Part shown: in pieces, positions 17,937-27,445 of the stretch | Layout: each line of letters starts with the position of its first letter | Numbering within the stretch: position 1 is the stretch's first letter | Assembly (NCBI RefSeq): GCF_042649125.1 | Contig: NZ_JBHRYQ010000001.1 | Span: 2,170,001 to 2,234,000, forward strand | Direction: 5' to 3' | Source of the DNA: Leadbetterella lacunae | GTDB lineage: Bacteria > Bacteroidota > Bacteroidia > Cytophagales > Spirosomataceae | Length of the DNA stretch: 64,000 nucleotides | The notes under the pieces: generated by a model | Databases searched by the model: none | Told to the model about the DNA's origin: nothing | Seen by the model: only the letters and a program-made list of their open reading frames with translations | Translations under genes and position numbers: made by a program

Positions 17937-18647
17937 ATGCAGACATTATCTATCGTAATACCGGCTTATAATGAAGCCAGAACCATCCATTTGATATTAA
18001 ATAAAATCAAGAACGTTTCTTTGATAAATGAGATCAAAAAAGAGATTATAATAGTTAATGACTTTTCTACCGACAATTCAGACGAGGTAATAGCAAACTA
18101 CCAATCTGAAAATCCCGAAGTTCAGATAAAATATGTAAAACATCCAGAAAACAGAGGCAAAGGTGCTGCATTGCACACCGGAATAGCCTTTGCCACAGGA
18201 GACTATATCGTAATACAAGACGCTGACTTAGAGTACGATCCAGAAGAATACAACTTATTGCTTAAACCTATAGTGAATGGCCACGCCGATGTGGTATTTG
18301 GCTCAAGATTTATGGGTGGCAAGCCGCACCGTATTTTGTTTTTCTGGCACACGCTGGGAAATAAATTCCTTACGTTTTTGTCTAATATGTTTACCAATCT
18401 GAACCTAACAGATATGGAGACTTGCTACAAATTATTTAAGTCTGACATCATAAAAAATATCGATTTAAAAGAAAACAGATTTGGGTTTGAGCCTGAGGTG
18501 ACATCTAAAATATCACGGATTCCGAACATCAGAATTTATGAAATTGGAATATCTTATTATGGAAGAACTTACCAAGAAGGCAAAAAAATAAACTGGAAAG
18601 ACGGCTTTAGGGCCATCTATTGCATTTTGAAATACAATTTATTTTAA
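17937..18647 (+). CDS. Family 2 glycosyltransferase (DPM1-like)
   Basis: A 236-aa GT-A fold enzyme resembling dolichol/polyprenyl-phosphate mannosyl- or glucosyltransferases. The N-terminal nucleotide-binding signature is SIVIPAYNEARTI. The metal-binding DxD equivalent is QDADLEYDP (about 94-102), and the acceptor-side motif is VVFGSRFMGG. Unlike GtrB/ArnC types it has no C-terminal transmembrane helices, so it should act as a peripheral membrane or cytoplasmic enzyme transferring sugar to a lipid carrier, which is inference. It stands alone, with a short hairpin in its leader. Confidence 0.88.
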   Translation: MQTLSIVIPAYNEARTIHLILNKIKNVSLINEIKKEIIIVNDFSTDNSDEVIANYQSENPEVQIKYVKHPENRGKGAALHTGIAFATGDYIVIQDADLEYDPEEYNLLLKPIVNGHADVVFGSRFMGGKPHRILFFWHTLGNKFLTFLSNMFTNLNLTDMETCYKLFKSDIIKNIDLKENRFGFEPEVTSKISRIPNIRIYEIGISYYGRTYQEGKKINWKDGFRAIYCILKYNLF

Positions 18648-18834
18648 AAAACACGCAACAAAATCTAAATCGCTACAAGAAAACTGGTACCCAAACCACT
18701 TGACATTCTGATTTAATGATATAATCTCTTAAATTTATAATTCCATCTAAATTAATACTCAATAGATGGCTTAATTATTTTTTTAAATAAGATAAACCCT
18801 TCGTTGGTTTTACTTTTTTTAGATATTTATCAAT

Positions 18835-21117
18835 ATGTCATTAGCCCAAGGTCCGAGTGAACTAACTGGTATAAAACAAGAGTCTCAAACTCCAAAAATG
18901 GCCGTAGGAACACCTGCGATTTGGTCAAGTGTAAAACACGTGTTTGGAGCAATGTCGGTTGGCAATGGCCTAAAAGCCCTCCTAAATCTTAATCAAAAAG
19001 GCGGAATAGATTGCCCCAGTTGTGCATGGCCCGACCCCGACAAGCACCGCTCACCAATAGGCGAATTTTGTGAGAATGGAGCAAAGGCAATTGCCGAAGA
19101 AGCTACCAACCTTAAAGTGGGCCCCGCTTTTTTTCAAAACTATACGGTAAACCAAATGGCAGCCAAGTCCGACTTTTGGATAGGCAAACAAGGGCGACTA
19201 ACCCACCCCATGTACATTGGCGAAGGCAGTCAACACTACGAGGCCATTAGTTGGGAAGAGGCATTTAAGCTAATAGCAAAAGAACTTAATACTTTAAACT
19301 CACCAGACGAAGCGGTATTTTACACCTCCGGAAGGTCGAGCAATGAGGCGGCGTATCTATACCAACTATTCGTAAGGGCATTGGGCACAAACAATCTCCC
19401 CGACTGCTCCAATATGTGCCACGAGTCAAGCGGTGTAGCCCTAACCGAAACCTTGGGATTAGGAAAAGGTTCGGTTACACTTGATGACTTTAACCAAGCA
19501 GAAGTCATTATAATAATGGGGCAAAACCCCGGCACCAACCACCCCAGAATGCTGACGGCATTAGAAAAAGCCAAACAAAATGGAGCCAAAATAGTGAGTA
19601 TAAATCCTTTAATAGAAACGGGCTTATTGGGCTATAAAAACCCACAAACCATACAAGGTATGCTAGGCGGCGGTACTACATTGACGGACATATACATCCA
19701 AATAAAAATCAATGAGGACTTAGCTCTGCTTCAGGCTTTATCAAAAACATTGATAGAAAAACACAGTGTAGTAAACCAAGTATTAGATACCGATTTCATT
19801 GAAAAAAATACGGAGCAGTTTGAACTATATAAAAGCCATTTAGAAAAATTAGACACTAAAGAACTTTTGGCTGACTCGGGAGTACCTCAGGAACAATTTA
19901 CCGCTTTGAGCCAATTACTGACAGAAAAATCAAAAATAATAGTGTGCTGGGCGATGGGCCTTACACAGCACGAAAATTCCGTGGCTACTATACAAGAAGT
20001 AGTAAACCTTTTGCTACTCAAAGGCTCCATAGGCAAGCCAGGAACAGGTACTTGTCCGGTTAGAGGCCACTCAAATGTGCAGGGAGATAGAACAGTAGGC
20101 ATACTGCATAAACCCTCGGAAGCATTAAATGTGGCACTTGAAAAAAAATATAATTTTACACCTCCACAAAAACACGGATTTGATGTAGTGGAAGCCATAG
20201 AAGCCATGTACAATGAGAAAGCATCTGTTTTTGTGGCCTTGGGTGGCAACTTTCTTTCGGCTGCACCTGACACTGAATACACAGCCGAAGCTCTTAAAAA
20301 ATGCAGCTTAACTGTTCAGATTTCAACAAAGCTAAACCGCAGCCATTTGATCCACGGCAAAAAAGCCTTGATATTGCCGTGTCTTGGCCGTACAGACCGT
20401 GACCTCCAAAATGAGGTTTCGCAGTATGTCACCACCGAAAACAGTATGGGAGTGGTTCAAAAATCAGAAGGGGTTCTTACGCCTCCGTCTGAGCACATTA
20501 TGAGCGAACCGGCTATTATTGCCAACTTGGGTCATTATACATTTGGAAACCGTTTTGAGATTCCTTGGCTAACCTATGCCACCAACTATGGCAAAATAAG
20601 AGCAGATATATCAGAAACTATCAGTGGGTTTAAAGACTACGAACAAAAACTGAAGCAAGACGGCGGTTTTTATCTACCGAATGGCCCACGTGAAGGTGTA
20701 TTTACTACCGATACTGGCAAAGCTAAGTTTACGGTAAACAACTACGCTAGGAAAGATTTAAAACCAGGTGAGTTTTTGATGATGACCATCAGAAGCCACG
20801 ACCAGTTTAATACCACCATTTATGGTTTAGATGATAGATATAGAGGAATATTTAACGAAAGAAGAATAGTAATGATGAACCCGGAAGATATGCTCCAAAA
20901 AGGTTTTTCTAACTACCAAAAAGTGAATATATTTAACCGTTTTGGAGGGGTAGAAAGGAAGGCAGAAGGATTTATAGTGGTACCTTATAATATTCCGAAA
21001 GGGTGCGTAGCCACATATTTTCCAGAAGCCAATGTGCTAGTGCCATTAAAGCAAATAGCTATCGGAAGTCAAACTCCTGCAAGTAAGAGTGTTGTGGTAT
21101 CAATTATCAAACAATAA
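18835..21117 (+). CDS. FdhF/YdeP-family molybdopterin oxidoreductase
   Basis: A 760-aa cytoplasmic molybdenum enzyme alpha subunit of the YdeP (formate dehydrogenase alpha-like) family. It has a short Cys motif GIDCPSCAWPDP (Cys60, Cys63, with Cys79 nearby) rather than a full four-Cys cluster motif. The molybdopterin-binding regions include YTSGRSSNEAAYLYQ, CHESSGVALTETLG, MGQNPGTNHPRM and the C-terminal SHDQFNTTIYGLDDRYRG. E. coli YdeP is associated with acid resistance, but its reaction is unsettled. No fdhD or electron-transfer subunit is nearby, so the electron partner is unknown. A terminator-like hairpin follows. Confidence 0.92.
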   Translation: MSLAQGPSELTGIKQESQTPKMAVGTPAIWSSVKHVFGAMSVGNGLKALLNLNQKGGIDCPSCAWPDPDKHRSPIGEFCENGAKAIAEEATNLKVGPAFFQNYTVNQMAAKSDFWIGKQGRLTHPMYIGEGSQHYEAISWEEAFKLIAKELNTLNSPDEAVFYTSGRSSNEAAYLYQLFVRALGTNNLPDCSNMCHESSGVALTETLGLGKGSVTLDDFNQAEVIIIMGQNPGTNHPRMLTALEKAKQNGAKIVSINPLIETGLLGYKNPQTIQGMLGGGTTLTDIYIQIKINEDLALLQALSKTLIEKHSVVNQVLDTDFIEKNTEQFELYKSHLEKLDTKELLADSGVPQEQFTALSQLLTEKSKIIVCWAMGLTQHENSVATIQEVVNLLLLKGSIGKPGTGTCPVRGHSNVQGDRTVGILHKPSEALNVALEKKYNFTPPQKHGFDVVEAIEAMYNEKASVFVALGGNFLSAAPDTEYTAEALKKCSLTVQISTKLNRSHLIHGKKALILPCLGRTDRDLQNEVSQYVTTENSMGVVQKSEGVLTPPSEHIMSEPAIIANLGHYTFGNRFEIPWLTYATNYGKIRADISETISGFKDYEQKLKQDGGFYLPNGPREGVFTTDTGKAKFTVNNYARKDLKPGEFLMMTIRSHDQFNTTIYGLDDRYRGIFNERRIVMMNPEDMLQKGFSNYQKVNIFNRFGGVERKAEGFIVVPYNIPKGCVATYFPEANVLVPLKQIAIGSQTPASKSVVVSIIKQ

Positions 21118-21125
21118 TCAAAAAA

Positions 21126-21174
21126 AAAGCACTAAGTAAACTAGGTTACAAAGTGCAGTTTAACGCTTTTTTAC
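21126..21174 (+). terminator. Terminator-like hairpin after the YdeP-type gene
   Basis: AAAAAAGCACT...AGTGC with GTAA/TTAC pairing forms a long imperfect stem (11 of 13 positions), with GCTTTTTTAC just downstream. Confidence 0.5.
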
Positions 21175-21283
21175 TTTTTGGATTTTTGTGCGAGAAAGAA
21201 CCTATTAATTATGGTTTTACAAAGTTATAACTTTAATTTGTACAAAAAGAAGGAGAGTCCTTCAAATTAAAAAAAATCCCAAT

Positions 21284-22111
21284 ATGAAGCTCATAGAAAT
21301 TTACAAAAATGCAATGTCTATTTTAGACAGTTTTTATCCAAATGATTCTAATTATACGCCTCTAATTAGCCCAGAAACCCAATTTGAGGAGTTAAAACAA
21401 CTAAACCAAACCATCAAATACGAGCAATTTTATTTCGTCTTGGACCTTGTAGATAAAAAAATAAAAAACGTATCGGGACTTTCTGACTGGTTAGAATATC
21501 CCAATGAGACATTTGACATCATGGAATATTTGAGAATAATGCATCCAAGGCATAGGCTATCTATTTTCAACTCCGCCATTTCAGCTTTTCAGCTAGCCAA
21601 TTCCTCAGACTTCATGCTTAAATTCATGAATCAAAGATTGGTGGCACAACTTCCACTATTACATAAAAACGGCAAATATTATGTATGCAAACGCTCACTT
21701 TACCCATTTCAAATAAGTGACACAGGGCAAATAATGGCATATCTAAACCACTTTGTGATTATCAAAGAATATGATGAGTTAGACACCCTCGATTTAAGAA
21801 TAGGCAATAATGCCGTAATAAAACAAGGCTTTGAGATGGATGCCTACCAAAAAGGTTTAAGCATATTTAATAAAGAAGCGAGTCTGAATTTTGGATTTAA
21901 TAAAAAAGAAATTTTGATTTTAGAAGCACTAGCGAATGACGCAAGCCTCGGGCATGCTGAACTAGCAAAACTTTTAGATATCAACCTTTCTACATTAAAG
22001 AAAACTTACAACTCTAGGATTCTGAACAAAGCCAGAAGTTATTTTAACATTGAGTCTTTTTCTAATATCAAAGAAGTGGCCCAGTTTATGCGAAGAGAGG
22101 GTTTATTCTAA
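21284..22111 (+). CDS. LuxR-like helix-turn-helix regulator with PAS-like N-terminal domain
   Basis: A 275-aa cytoplasmic protein. The first ~180 residues look like the PAS-type sensor seen in many Bacteroidota LuxR-like regulators (WLEYPNETFDIMEYLRIMHPRHR, then MAYLNHFVIIKEYDELDTLDLRI). The last ~65 residues form a helix-turn-helix (FGFNKKEILILEALANDASLG, HAELAKLLDINLSTLKKTYNS) and replace the usual GerE motif with a more divergent version. It lies 166 bp after the YdeP-type gene and is separated by a hairpin, so regulation of that gene is possible but unproven. Confidence 0.7.
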   Translation: MKLIEIYKNAMSILDSFYPNDSNYTPLISPETQFEELKQLNQTIKYEQFYFVLDLVDKKIKNVSGLSDWLEYPNETFDIMEYLRIMHPRHRLSIFNSAISAFQLANSSDFMLKFMNQRLVAQLPLLHKNGKYYVCKRSLYPFQISDTGQIMAYLNHFVIIKEYDELDTLDLRIGNNAVIKQGFEMDAYQKGLSIFNKEASLNFGFNKKEILILEALANDASLGHAELAKLLDINLSTLKKTYNSRILNKARSYFNIESFSNIKEVAQFMRREGLF

Positions 22112-22168
22112 CAAAAAAAAGAGTAGACCATAAGCCTACCCTTAATTAATATACCTATGAAAGTACTT

Positions 22169-22732
22169 TTAGTTTAAAACAAACTCGGCACTTGTTCTCA
22201 ACTCTACCTCGTCGCTAACTACGGCAGAAGGCATAGCTCCTACTCCAAAATCAGTACGATTAATGGTTCCGGTAGCTTTAAATCCTGCCAATTTTTTCCC
22301 TTGACGGTTTACGCCATTTCCTATATGCGTAAGTTCTAAAGTAATAGGCTTAGAAACACCTTTGATTGTCAGGTTTCCTTTAAGCTCATATTTTTTTCCA
22401 CCTAAACTCTTGATAGAAGTACTTTTAAAACTCAAAGTCGGAAACTTCTCGGTGTTAAAGATGTCTTCTTTTTGAAGGTGGCCATCACGCATGTCGTTAT
22501 TAGTAGTTACTTGCTTAAGGTCAGCTGTAAGTTCAAAAACAGCGTCAGAAAAATCTTCTTTTGAAGAAGTAATGTTGGCATCAAAAGACTTAAAAACACC
22601 GTCTACTTCTGACATCAGAAGGTGAGTAACCGTAAAGGTCATTTTTGAGTGAGCCTTGTCCATGCTCCATTTTTGAGCGGAAACAGAAGCTGAAATCAAC
22701 AAAGCAACTAAAAACACACTGATTTTTTTCAT
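22169..22732 (-). CDS. YceI-family periplasmic lipid-binding protein
   Basis: A 187-aa secreted protein with signal peptide (ending SVSAQ) and the complete YceI lipocalin-like fold. The opening strand is WSMDKAHSKMTFTVTHLLMSEVDG, then FKSTSIKSLGGKKYELKGNLTIKGVSKPITL, and it ends INRTDFGVG. Family members bind isoprenoid or other amphiphilic molecules in the periplasm. It lies 27 bp downstream of a TonB-dependent receptor gene on the same strand and is probably co-transcribed with it. Confidence 0.93.
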   Translation of the reverse strand: MKKISVFLVALLISASVSAQKWSMDKAHSKMTFTVTHLLMSEVDGVFKSFDANITSSKEDFSDAVFELTADLKQVTTNNDMRDGHLQKEDIFNTEKFPTLSFKSTSIKSLGGKKYELKGNLTIKGVSKPITLELTHIGNGVNRQGKKLAGFKATGTINRTDFGVGAMPSAVVSDEVELRTSAEFVLN

Positions 22733-22759
22733 AAAAAAATATTTAATTAAATTAAAAAA

Positions 22760-25294
22760 TTAATTCCCCGTATCTCCACCCGAAGACATCACGTCGTCAT
22801 TGCTAACGCCTTTGGTTTTCTTTTTTTCTACAAACTTCATGTTACCGATTTTGTAACTAAACGTAACTCTTACATTCGAATTGTACATATACTGCGTGGT
22901 GTTTTGTTTTAGCTGAGGGCTCAACAGGTTAGATCGCATGGTCATTCCGCCAAAGAAGTTGTCGGCCGAAAGCCCAAGGCTCGATTTTTTATTAAACTCT
23001 TTTCTAGCTCCTAGCGAGTACATGCCCATACCGCCTTGCGAACCCAAAAGGTTCACTCTATTTCCTCTCATTCCACCATTTGCTTGCACTGCCCAACCGT
23101 TTTTGAGTTTATATGTACTCATCACACGGCCACTTATCACAAACCCTTGATTACTTATAGTTTTGGAAATTCCATCTAAGCCCGCTTGCTGACCTTCAAG
23201 GTATCTGTAGTATATATCTACTCCACCGTTTAGCGTCCAGTTTGTGTTCAAGAAAATATTCCCGAACAAATTGGTTCCCACAGTTTGTTCTTTTCCTGTA
23301 TTGAAATAGGTGGTTTGTATGGCCCCAGCCAAAGTGTCGGAAGCAAAACTTACGCGGTTAATTGCGTTATTTGACTGACGAGCAAATACTGCTACTGTCA
23401 AATACGATTTTTTAATAGCTCCACTCACCGAAAACTCTACATTGTTTGTCAATTCAGGCGATAAACTTGGGTTACCATAACTTATATCGAATGGATTAGA
23501 TAAGTTAAAATTGGGGTTTAATTGCTGTAAACCAGGCCTTTGAATTCTTCTGTTATACGCTAGTTTTACGGTTGATTTTTGAAGTTTTTTCGAAATATTT
23601 ATGCTAGGTACAAGGTTATTATAGGCCGGAATATTAATATTTCCAGTCCTATCTTCTGCTGTAATAGAGGTCAATTCGTATCTCAAACCAGACTTAACGG
23701 TGTATTTGTTTTTTGTGGTAAACATATACGAAAGATATCCTGCAAAAACGTTTTGGCTGTAATTAAGAAAACCACTTGGTCTGCTATTATCAACTAAATA
23801 CTCTTGTGAAGGCAAAGCTTTTAAATAGTTAAAATCTGAATTAACTTGACGCAACACTCCTTTACCACCAAACTCTATTTGTTGTCTTTTTCCTATTGGA
23901 GAAACAAAATCAGACTGAAGTGTCATTTCTTTGTTTGTGTTTCCATTTATGTTTCTTTGCATATTAAGCACCATGTTATCAGGGCTTAAAAGGTCAGAAT
24001 CAAAGTTATTTATCAAGTTATTTAAACTATATTGAGAAGACACATACCACTCTTGGCCCGGCTTAAATGTCCTCAAATAATCTAAGTTAATATCATACGA
24101 ATCCGAATTGTCGATACTATTTACGTCTCTAATAGACTTTGAAAACTGAGCATCGTCTTTAAATGTAGTAGACGTTAATATTTGCGTTCTATCAAACCTA
24201 CGAGTACCAAAGGCCACACCAGCTGAAAGCGATTGTTTACTTGAAATATCGTAGTCAAAACCGAGGTTGTATCTTCCGAACATACCAAAGTGTTTCCCGG
24301 TATTATCTTGCACGGTATTTAGATTATTAGCAAACGTAAACTGCTCCGAAGTTCCCGCAGATTTGTTATAGAATGCTCTTCCGTATCCACCAATAGTTAC
24401 GCCTAACTTACCAGTTCTATAGTTTCCATTAAGACCCAAGTTGGAGCCTCTTAAACCCGCACCTGTGTCAAGGTTAAGATTTAAACCTTTTAATGTTGAT
24501 TTTTTAGTGATAATATTTATAATACCGGCAGTTCCTTCTGCATCGTATTTTGCAGATGGCGAAGTGATTACCTCCACACTTTTAATCAAATCAGCTGGGA
24601 GCATTTTAAGGGCATCTGCTATACTGCTAGCTACTATAGTTGAGGGTTTATTGTTAATTAATACTCTGATATTTTCGCTTCCTCTCAATGACACATTTCC
24701 TTCTAAGTCTACGCTAAGCATGGGTACATTTCTAAGTATATCGGCTGCGTCGCCACCTTTAGCTGAAAGGTCTTTTTCGGCATTGTAAACCAATCTATCT
24801 ACTTTTTCTTCGATCATAGAGGCTTGGCCTGACACCACCAATTCGTCTAGCTGCTTGGTGCTTTGCTTGAGTTTAATAACTCCCAAATCCAAATCATTTC
24901 CTTTTTCAATCACAATATTAGGGATAATCAAAGGCTCGTAACCAATAAACGAAACTTGGATACTGTATTTACCATCGCCAATTTTTTTCATCTCAAACTT
25001 ACCGTTTTCGTCGGCCATTGTACCGTCTACTGGCTTTTTGGTTTTGGTATAAATAAGGGCAATATTAGCAAACTCTACAGCTGTAGTAAGAGCTTCGTCT
25101 ACCACGTTACCGTATATTTTAGCATTGCCTTTAGGTTTGTCACCTTCAAGGTCAAGCGAAGTGGCCTGCGAGTTTTGTGGGCGAGAGCGTTCGCCATCTC
25201 CACCACGGCCGCCACCTGGGCCATACTGAGCATAACCACCTAAGGATGAAAGTAGTAAAGTGAGTATAATTAAAGTGTAATTTGCCTTTTTCAT
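22760..25294 (-). CDS. TonB-dependent receptor, outer membrane beta-barrel family, with Gly/Arg-rich N-terminus
   Basis: Outer-membrane receptor, 844 aa. The signal peptide ends GGYAQ. It is followed by an unusual Gly/Arg-rich stretch (YGPGGGRGGDGERSRPQNS), then a CarboxypepD_reg-like domain (about 55-145, KIYGNVVDEALTTAVEFANI), a plug (about 160-265, ILRNVPMLSVDLEGNVSLRG) and a long barrel. The C-terminus adds a charged tail (KKKTKGVSNDDVMSSGGDTGN) after the final strand, which is uncommon for a barrel. The substrate is unknown. It is divergent from a LytS/LytR pair and upstream of yceI. Confidence 0.9.
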   Translation of the reverse strand: MKKANYTLIILTLLLSSLGGYAQYGPGGGRGGDGERSRPQNSQATSLDLEGDKPKGNAKIYGNVVDEALTTAVEFANIALIYTKTKKPVDGTMADENGKFEMKKIGDGKYSIQVSFIGYEPLIIPNIVIEKGNDLDLGVIKLKQSTKQLDELVVSGQASMIEEKVDRLVYNAEKDLSAKGGDAADILRNVPMLSVDLEGNVSLRGSENIRVLINNKPSTIVASSIADALKMLPADLIKSVEVITSPSAKYDAEGTAGIINIITKKSTLKGLNLNLDTGAGLRGSNLGLNGNYRTGKLGVTIGGYGRAFYNKSAGTSEQFTFANNLNTVQDNTGKHFGMFGRYNLGFDYDISSKQSLSAGVAFGTRRFDRTQILTSTTFKDDAQFSKSIRDVNSIDNSDSYDINLDYLRTFKPGQEWYVSSQYSLNNLINNFDSDLLSPDNMVLNMQRNINGNTNKEMTLQSDFVSPIGKRQQIEFGGKGVLRQVNSDFNYLKALPSQEYLVDNSRPSGFLNYSQNVFAGYLSYMFTTKNKYTVKSGLRYELTSITAEDRTGNINIPAYNNLVPSINISKKLQKSTVKLAYNRRIQRPGLQQLNPNFNLSNPFDISYGNPSLSPELTNNVEFSVSGAIKKSYLTVAVFARQSNNAINRVSFASDTLAGAIQTTYFNTGKEQTVGTNLFGNIFLNTNWTLNGGVDIYYRYLEGQQAGLDGISKTISNQGFVISGRVMSTYKLKNGWAVQANGGMRGNRVNLLGSQGGMGMYSLGARKEFNKKSSLGLSADNFFGGMTMRSNLLSPQLKQNTTQYMYNSNVRVTFSYKIGNMKFVEKKKTKGVSNDDVMSSGGDTGN

Positions 25295-25612
25295 AAAACT
25301 ATATGTCTTTTGTACCTTTAGAAATTTTAAGCTTTCGTAGATTAAGACACAAAGTAACCCATAAAGTTTAGGTCAGTTTTTTTGCAATAGACCAAAAGGG
25401 TAATTAATTCGACAACTCCCCTTAAAACCTATAAAAATCCAAAAAAAAGCTTAAACTGGCTTTGGTCGAAAAAAAAGGCGTAAGTATAGTGTTTTTACCG
25501 AGAAGCAAAGAATAGCAGAGTCCATTATCTAAACAGAAACAAATCCAAGGGTTATATTCGTGTCTACTTTAAAGAGATGCTAAAAAACTTTATAAATTAA
25601 GGTTAAGTAAAA
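25295..25612. other. Divergent intergenic region, receptor gene versus LytS/LytR operon
   Basis: About 318 bp with no ORF or RNA gene that I recognise. It must hold the promoters for the receptor/yceI unit and the lytS/lytR unit. I found no exact TAnnTTTG element correctly placed for either one. Confidence 0.4.
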
Positions 25613-26656
25613 ATGCCAAAAGCAATTGTCAAAAATCGTGTAATTCTGATATTTCACCTGTCGTTTTGGTGCTTATATTTTTCTTTCTTTTTTTACCAAA
25701 TTACTTTTTTTAGACATAAAGAAAATATTGACTGGATTCGCTCATTAATTGATGCCGTTTCTCATGTATTATTTATGGCTTTGGTAAGTTATCTTAATTA
25801 TTTTATTTGGCTGCCGCGTTTTTTAAAACGCCGCAAAATAGGTCCTTACCTCCTCGAGTTTTTTGTATCCTTGATCATTATCGTTAGTTTACATATTTGG
25901 GTTAAAAGGCTCATTTATGCCGATATGATAAATTTCGGAAAGCAATTTTTATACTCCGAAAAATTCGTATTCCAACACATCGTCATTACGCTTTTCATTG
26001 TATTTTTTGTGGGTATGCTAAAATTTGTAGAGGATTGGTTTGCCCTTGAAGCCAAGAAAAAAGAAATAGAAAACGAAAAACTAAGCACCGAATTAAGATT
26101 CCTGAAAGCCCAAATTAACCCTCATTTTCTGTTTAATACGCTCAATAACCTCTACTATTTGGCTATGACAAACTCGCCAAACACTACGGAGGTAATAGAG
26201 AAACTTTCGCACATGATGCGGTACATGCTGTATGACTCTAACCACAACAAAGTGCCACTAGAGAAAGAAATAGCCTACATGCAAAACTACATCAGCCTAG
26301 AAAAGCTCCGCCTTGAGAATCAGGTTCCGGTTGAATTTGAGGTGATAGGCGAAACCAACGGCGTGCAAATATTGCCTTTGGTATTCATTACTTTTCTTGA
26401 AAATGCCTTTAAACATGGCGTCAGCAATGAATTTGAAGGCTCATTTGTATCTATTAAAATAGAGGTTTTTCCATCCAAGATTATTTACAGCGTAAAAAAC
26501 AGTAAACTCCCCAAAGAAACGCTTTTAGAAAAGTCAGGAATAGGCTTGGTAAATGTTAATAGAAGGCTGGAGCTTTCGTACCCTGATAAATTTACCTTAG
26601 AAAAAAAGGAAACAGATACAGTATATGAAGTAAAAATAAGCTTAGATTTAAGTTGA
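25613..26656 (+). CDS. LytS/YehU-type sensor histidine kinase
   Basis: A 347-aa inner-membrane kinase. There are four hydrophobic segments (about 10-30, 44-66, 78-98 and 118-137) and a coiled-coil linker. The His_kinase motif FLKAQINPHFLFNTLNNL holds phospho-acceptor His171. A HATPase region has the N-box FLENAFKHGV and the G-box GIGLVNVNRRLEL. No extracellular sensor domain of any size is present, so it likely senses membrane or intramembrane signals. It is 16 bp upstream of its response regulator gene. Confidence 0.93.
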   Translation: MPKAIVKNRVILIFHLSFWCLYFSFFFYQITFFRHKENIDWIRSLIDAVSHVLFMALVSYLNYFIWLPRFLKRRKIGPYLLEFFVSLIIIVSLHIWVKRLIYADMINFGKQFLYSEKFVFQHIVITLFIVFFVGMLKFVEDWFALEAKKKEIENEKLSTELRFLKAQINPHFLFNTLNNLYYLAMTNSPNTTEVIEKLSHMMRYMLYDSNHNKVPLEKEIAYMQNYISLEKLRLENQVPVEFEVIGETNGVQILPLVFITFLENAFKHGVSNEFEGSFVSIKIEVFPSKIIYSVKNSKLPKETLLEKSGIGLVNVNRRLELSYPDKFTLEKKETDTVYEVKISLDLS

Positions 26657-26672
26657 AAAAACAAGCTAGAGT

Positions 26673-27425
26673 ATGAGGAAATACACCTGTATAATATTAG
26701 AAGACGAACCACTTGCCCGTAATTTGATAGAAGCTTACGTATCTAAACTATCTCAAATAGAGCTAGTTAAATCTTTTGGCAGGTCCATGGCAGCCTTAGA
26801 TTATTTGAGAGAAAACGAGGTGGACCTTTTGTTTTCAGACATACAGATGCCCGAAATAACGGGAATATCCCTACTTAAACTCTTGAAAAACAAGCCGCTT
26901 GTGATTTTGACCACTGCATATTCTGAATATGCCCTGGAAGGTTATGAACTCGAGGTATTTGATTATTTGTTAAAACCAATCAGTTTTGAGCGTTTTTTGA
27001 AGGCTACAGAAAAGGCTATTATCAGGCTAGACGAAATTCAGGCAGCGAAAGGAAATACGCAGTCGGCTACAATAATAGCTGAACCAACGCTTTCACCAGA
27101 AAGCCAAATAATATTTGTGAAAGACGGCACCAAGCTGGTAAAAGTTAGACTAGATGAAATCCAATATATAGAAAGCCTGAAAGATTATGTTTGCATACAC
27201 ACCCCTAGCAAAAAAATAGTAAGCTTACAAACCATGAAGTCGCTGGAGGCAAGTTTGCCCAGTAGCCGATTTATACGTATTCACAATAGCTTCATCATCG
27301 CTTATGATGCTATTGATATCATAGAAAAAGATAGGATAGTAATCCAAAAAACTACTATCCCTATCAGTGATTCTTATAAAAAAGCCTTTAAAGAATTTGT
27401 AGATTCTAAAAAACTCGGCATTTAA
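26673..27425 (+). CDS. LytR/AlgR-type response regulator (REC + LytTR)
   Basis: A 250-aa response regulator. The receiver domain (about 4-120) has the acidic pair in ILEDEP, phospho-acceptor Asp56 in LLFSDIQMP, and Lys102 in YLLKPISF. The LytTR DNA-binding domain covers about 148-245 (FVKDGTKLVKVRLDEIQYIE, FIRIHNSFIIAYDAID). It is the cognate partner of the histidine kinase encoded just upstream. LytTR proteins usually bind pairs of short imperfect direct repeats; targets could include the divergent receptor gene, which is inference. Confidence 0.95.
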   Translation: MRKYTCIILEDEPLARNLIEAYVSKLSQIELVKSFGRSMAALDYLRENEVDLLFSDIQMPEITGISLLKLLKNKPLVILTTAYSEYALEGYELEVFDYLLKPISFERFLKATEKAIIRLDEIQAAKGNTQSATIIAEPTLSPESQIIFVKDGTKLVKVRLDEIQYIESLKDYVCIHTPSKKIVSLQTMKSLEASLPSSRFIRIHNSFIIAYDAIDIIEKDRIVIQKTTIPISDSYKKAFKEFVDSKKLGI

Positions 27426-27445
27426 TTTATTCTTAAAATACCCAA

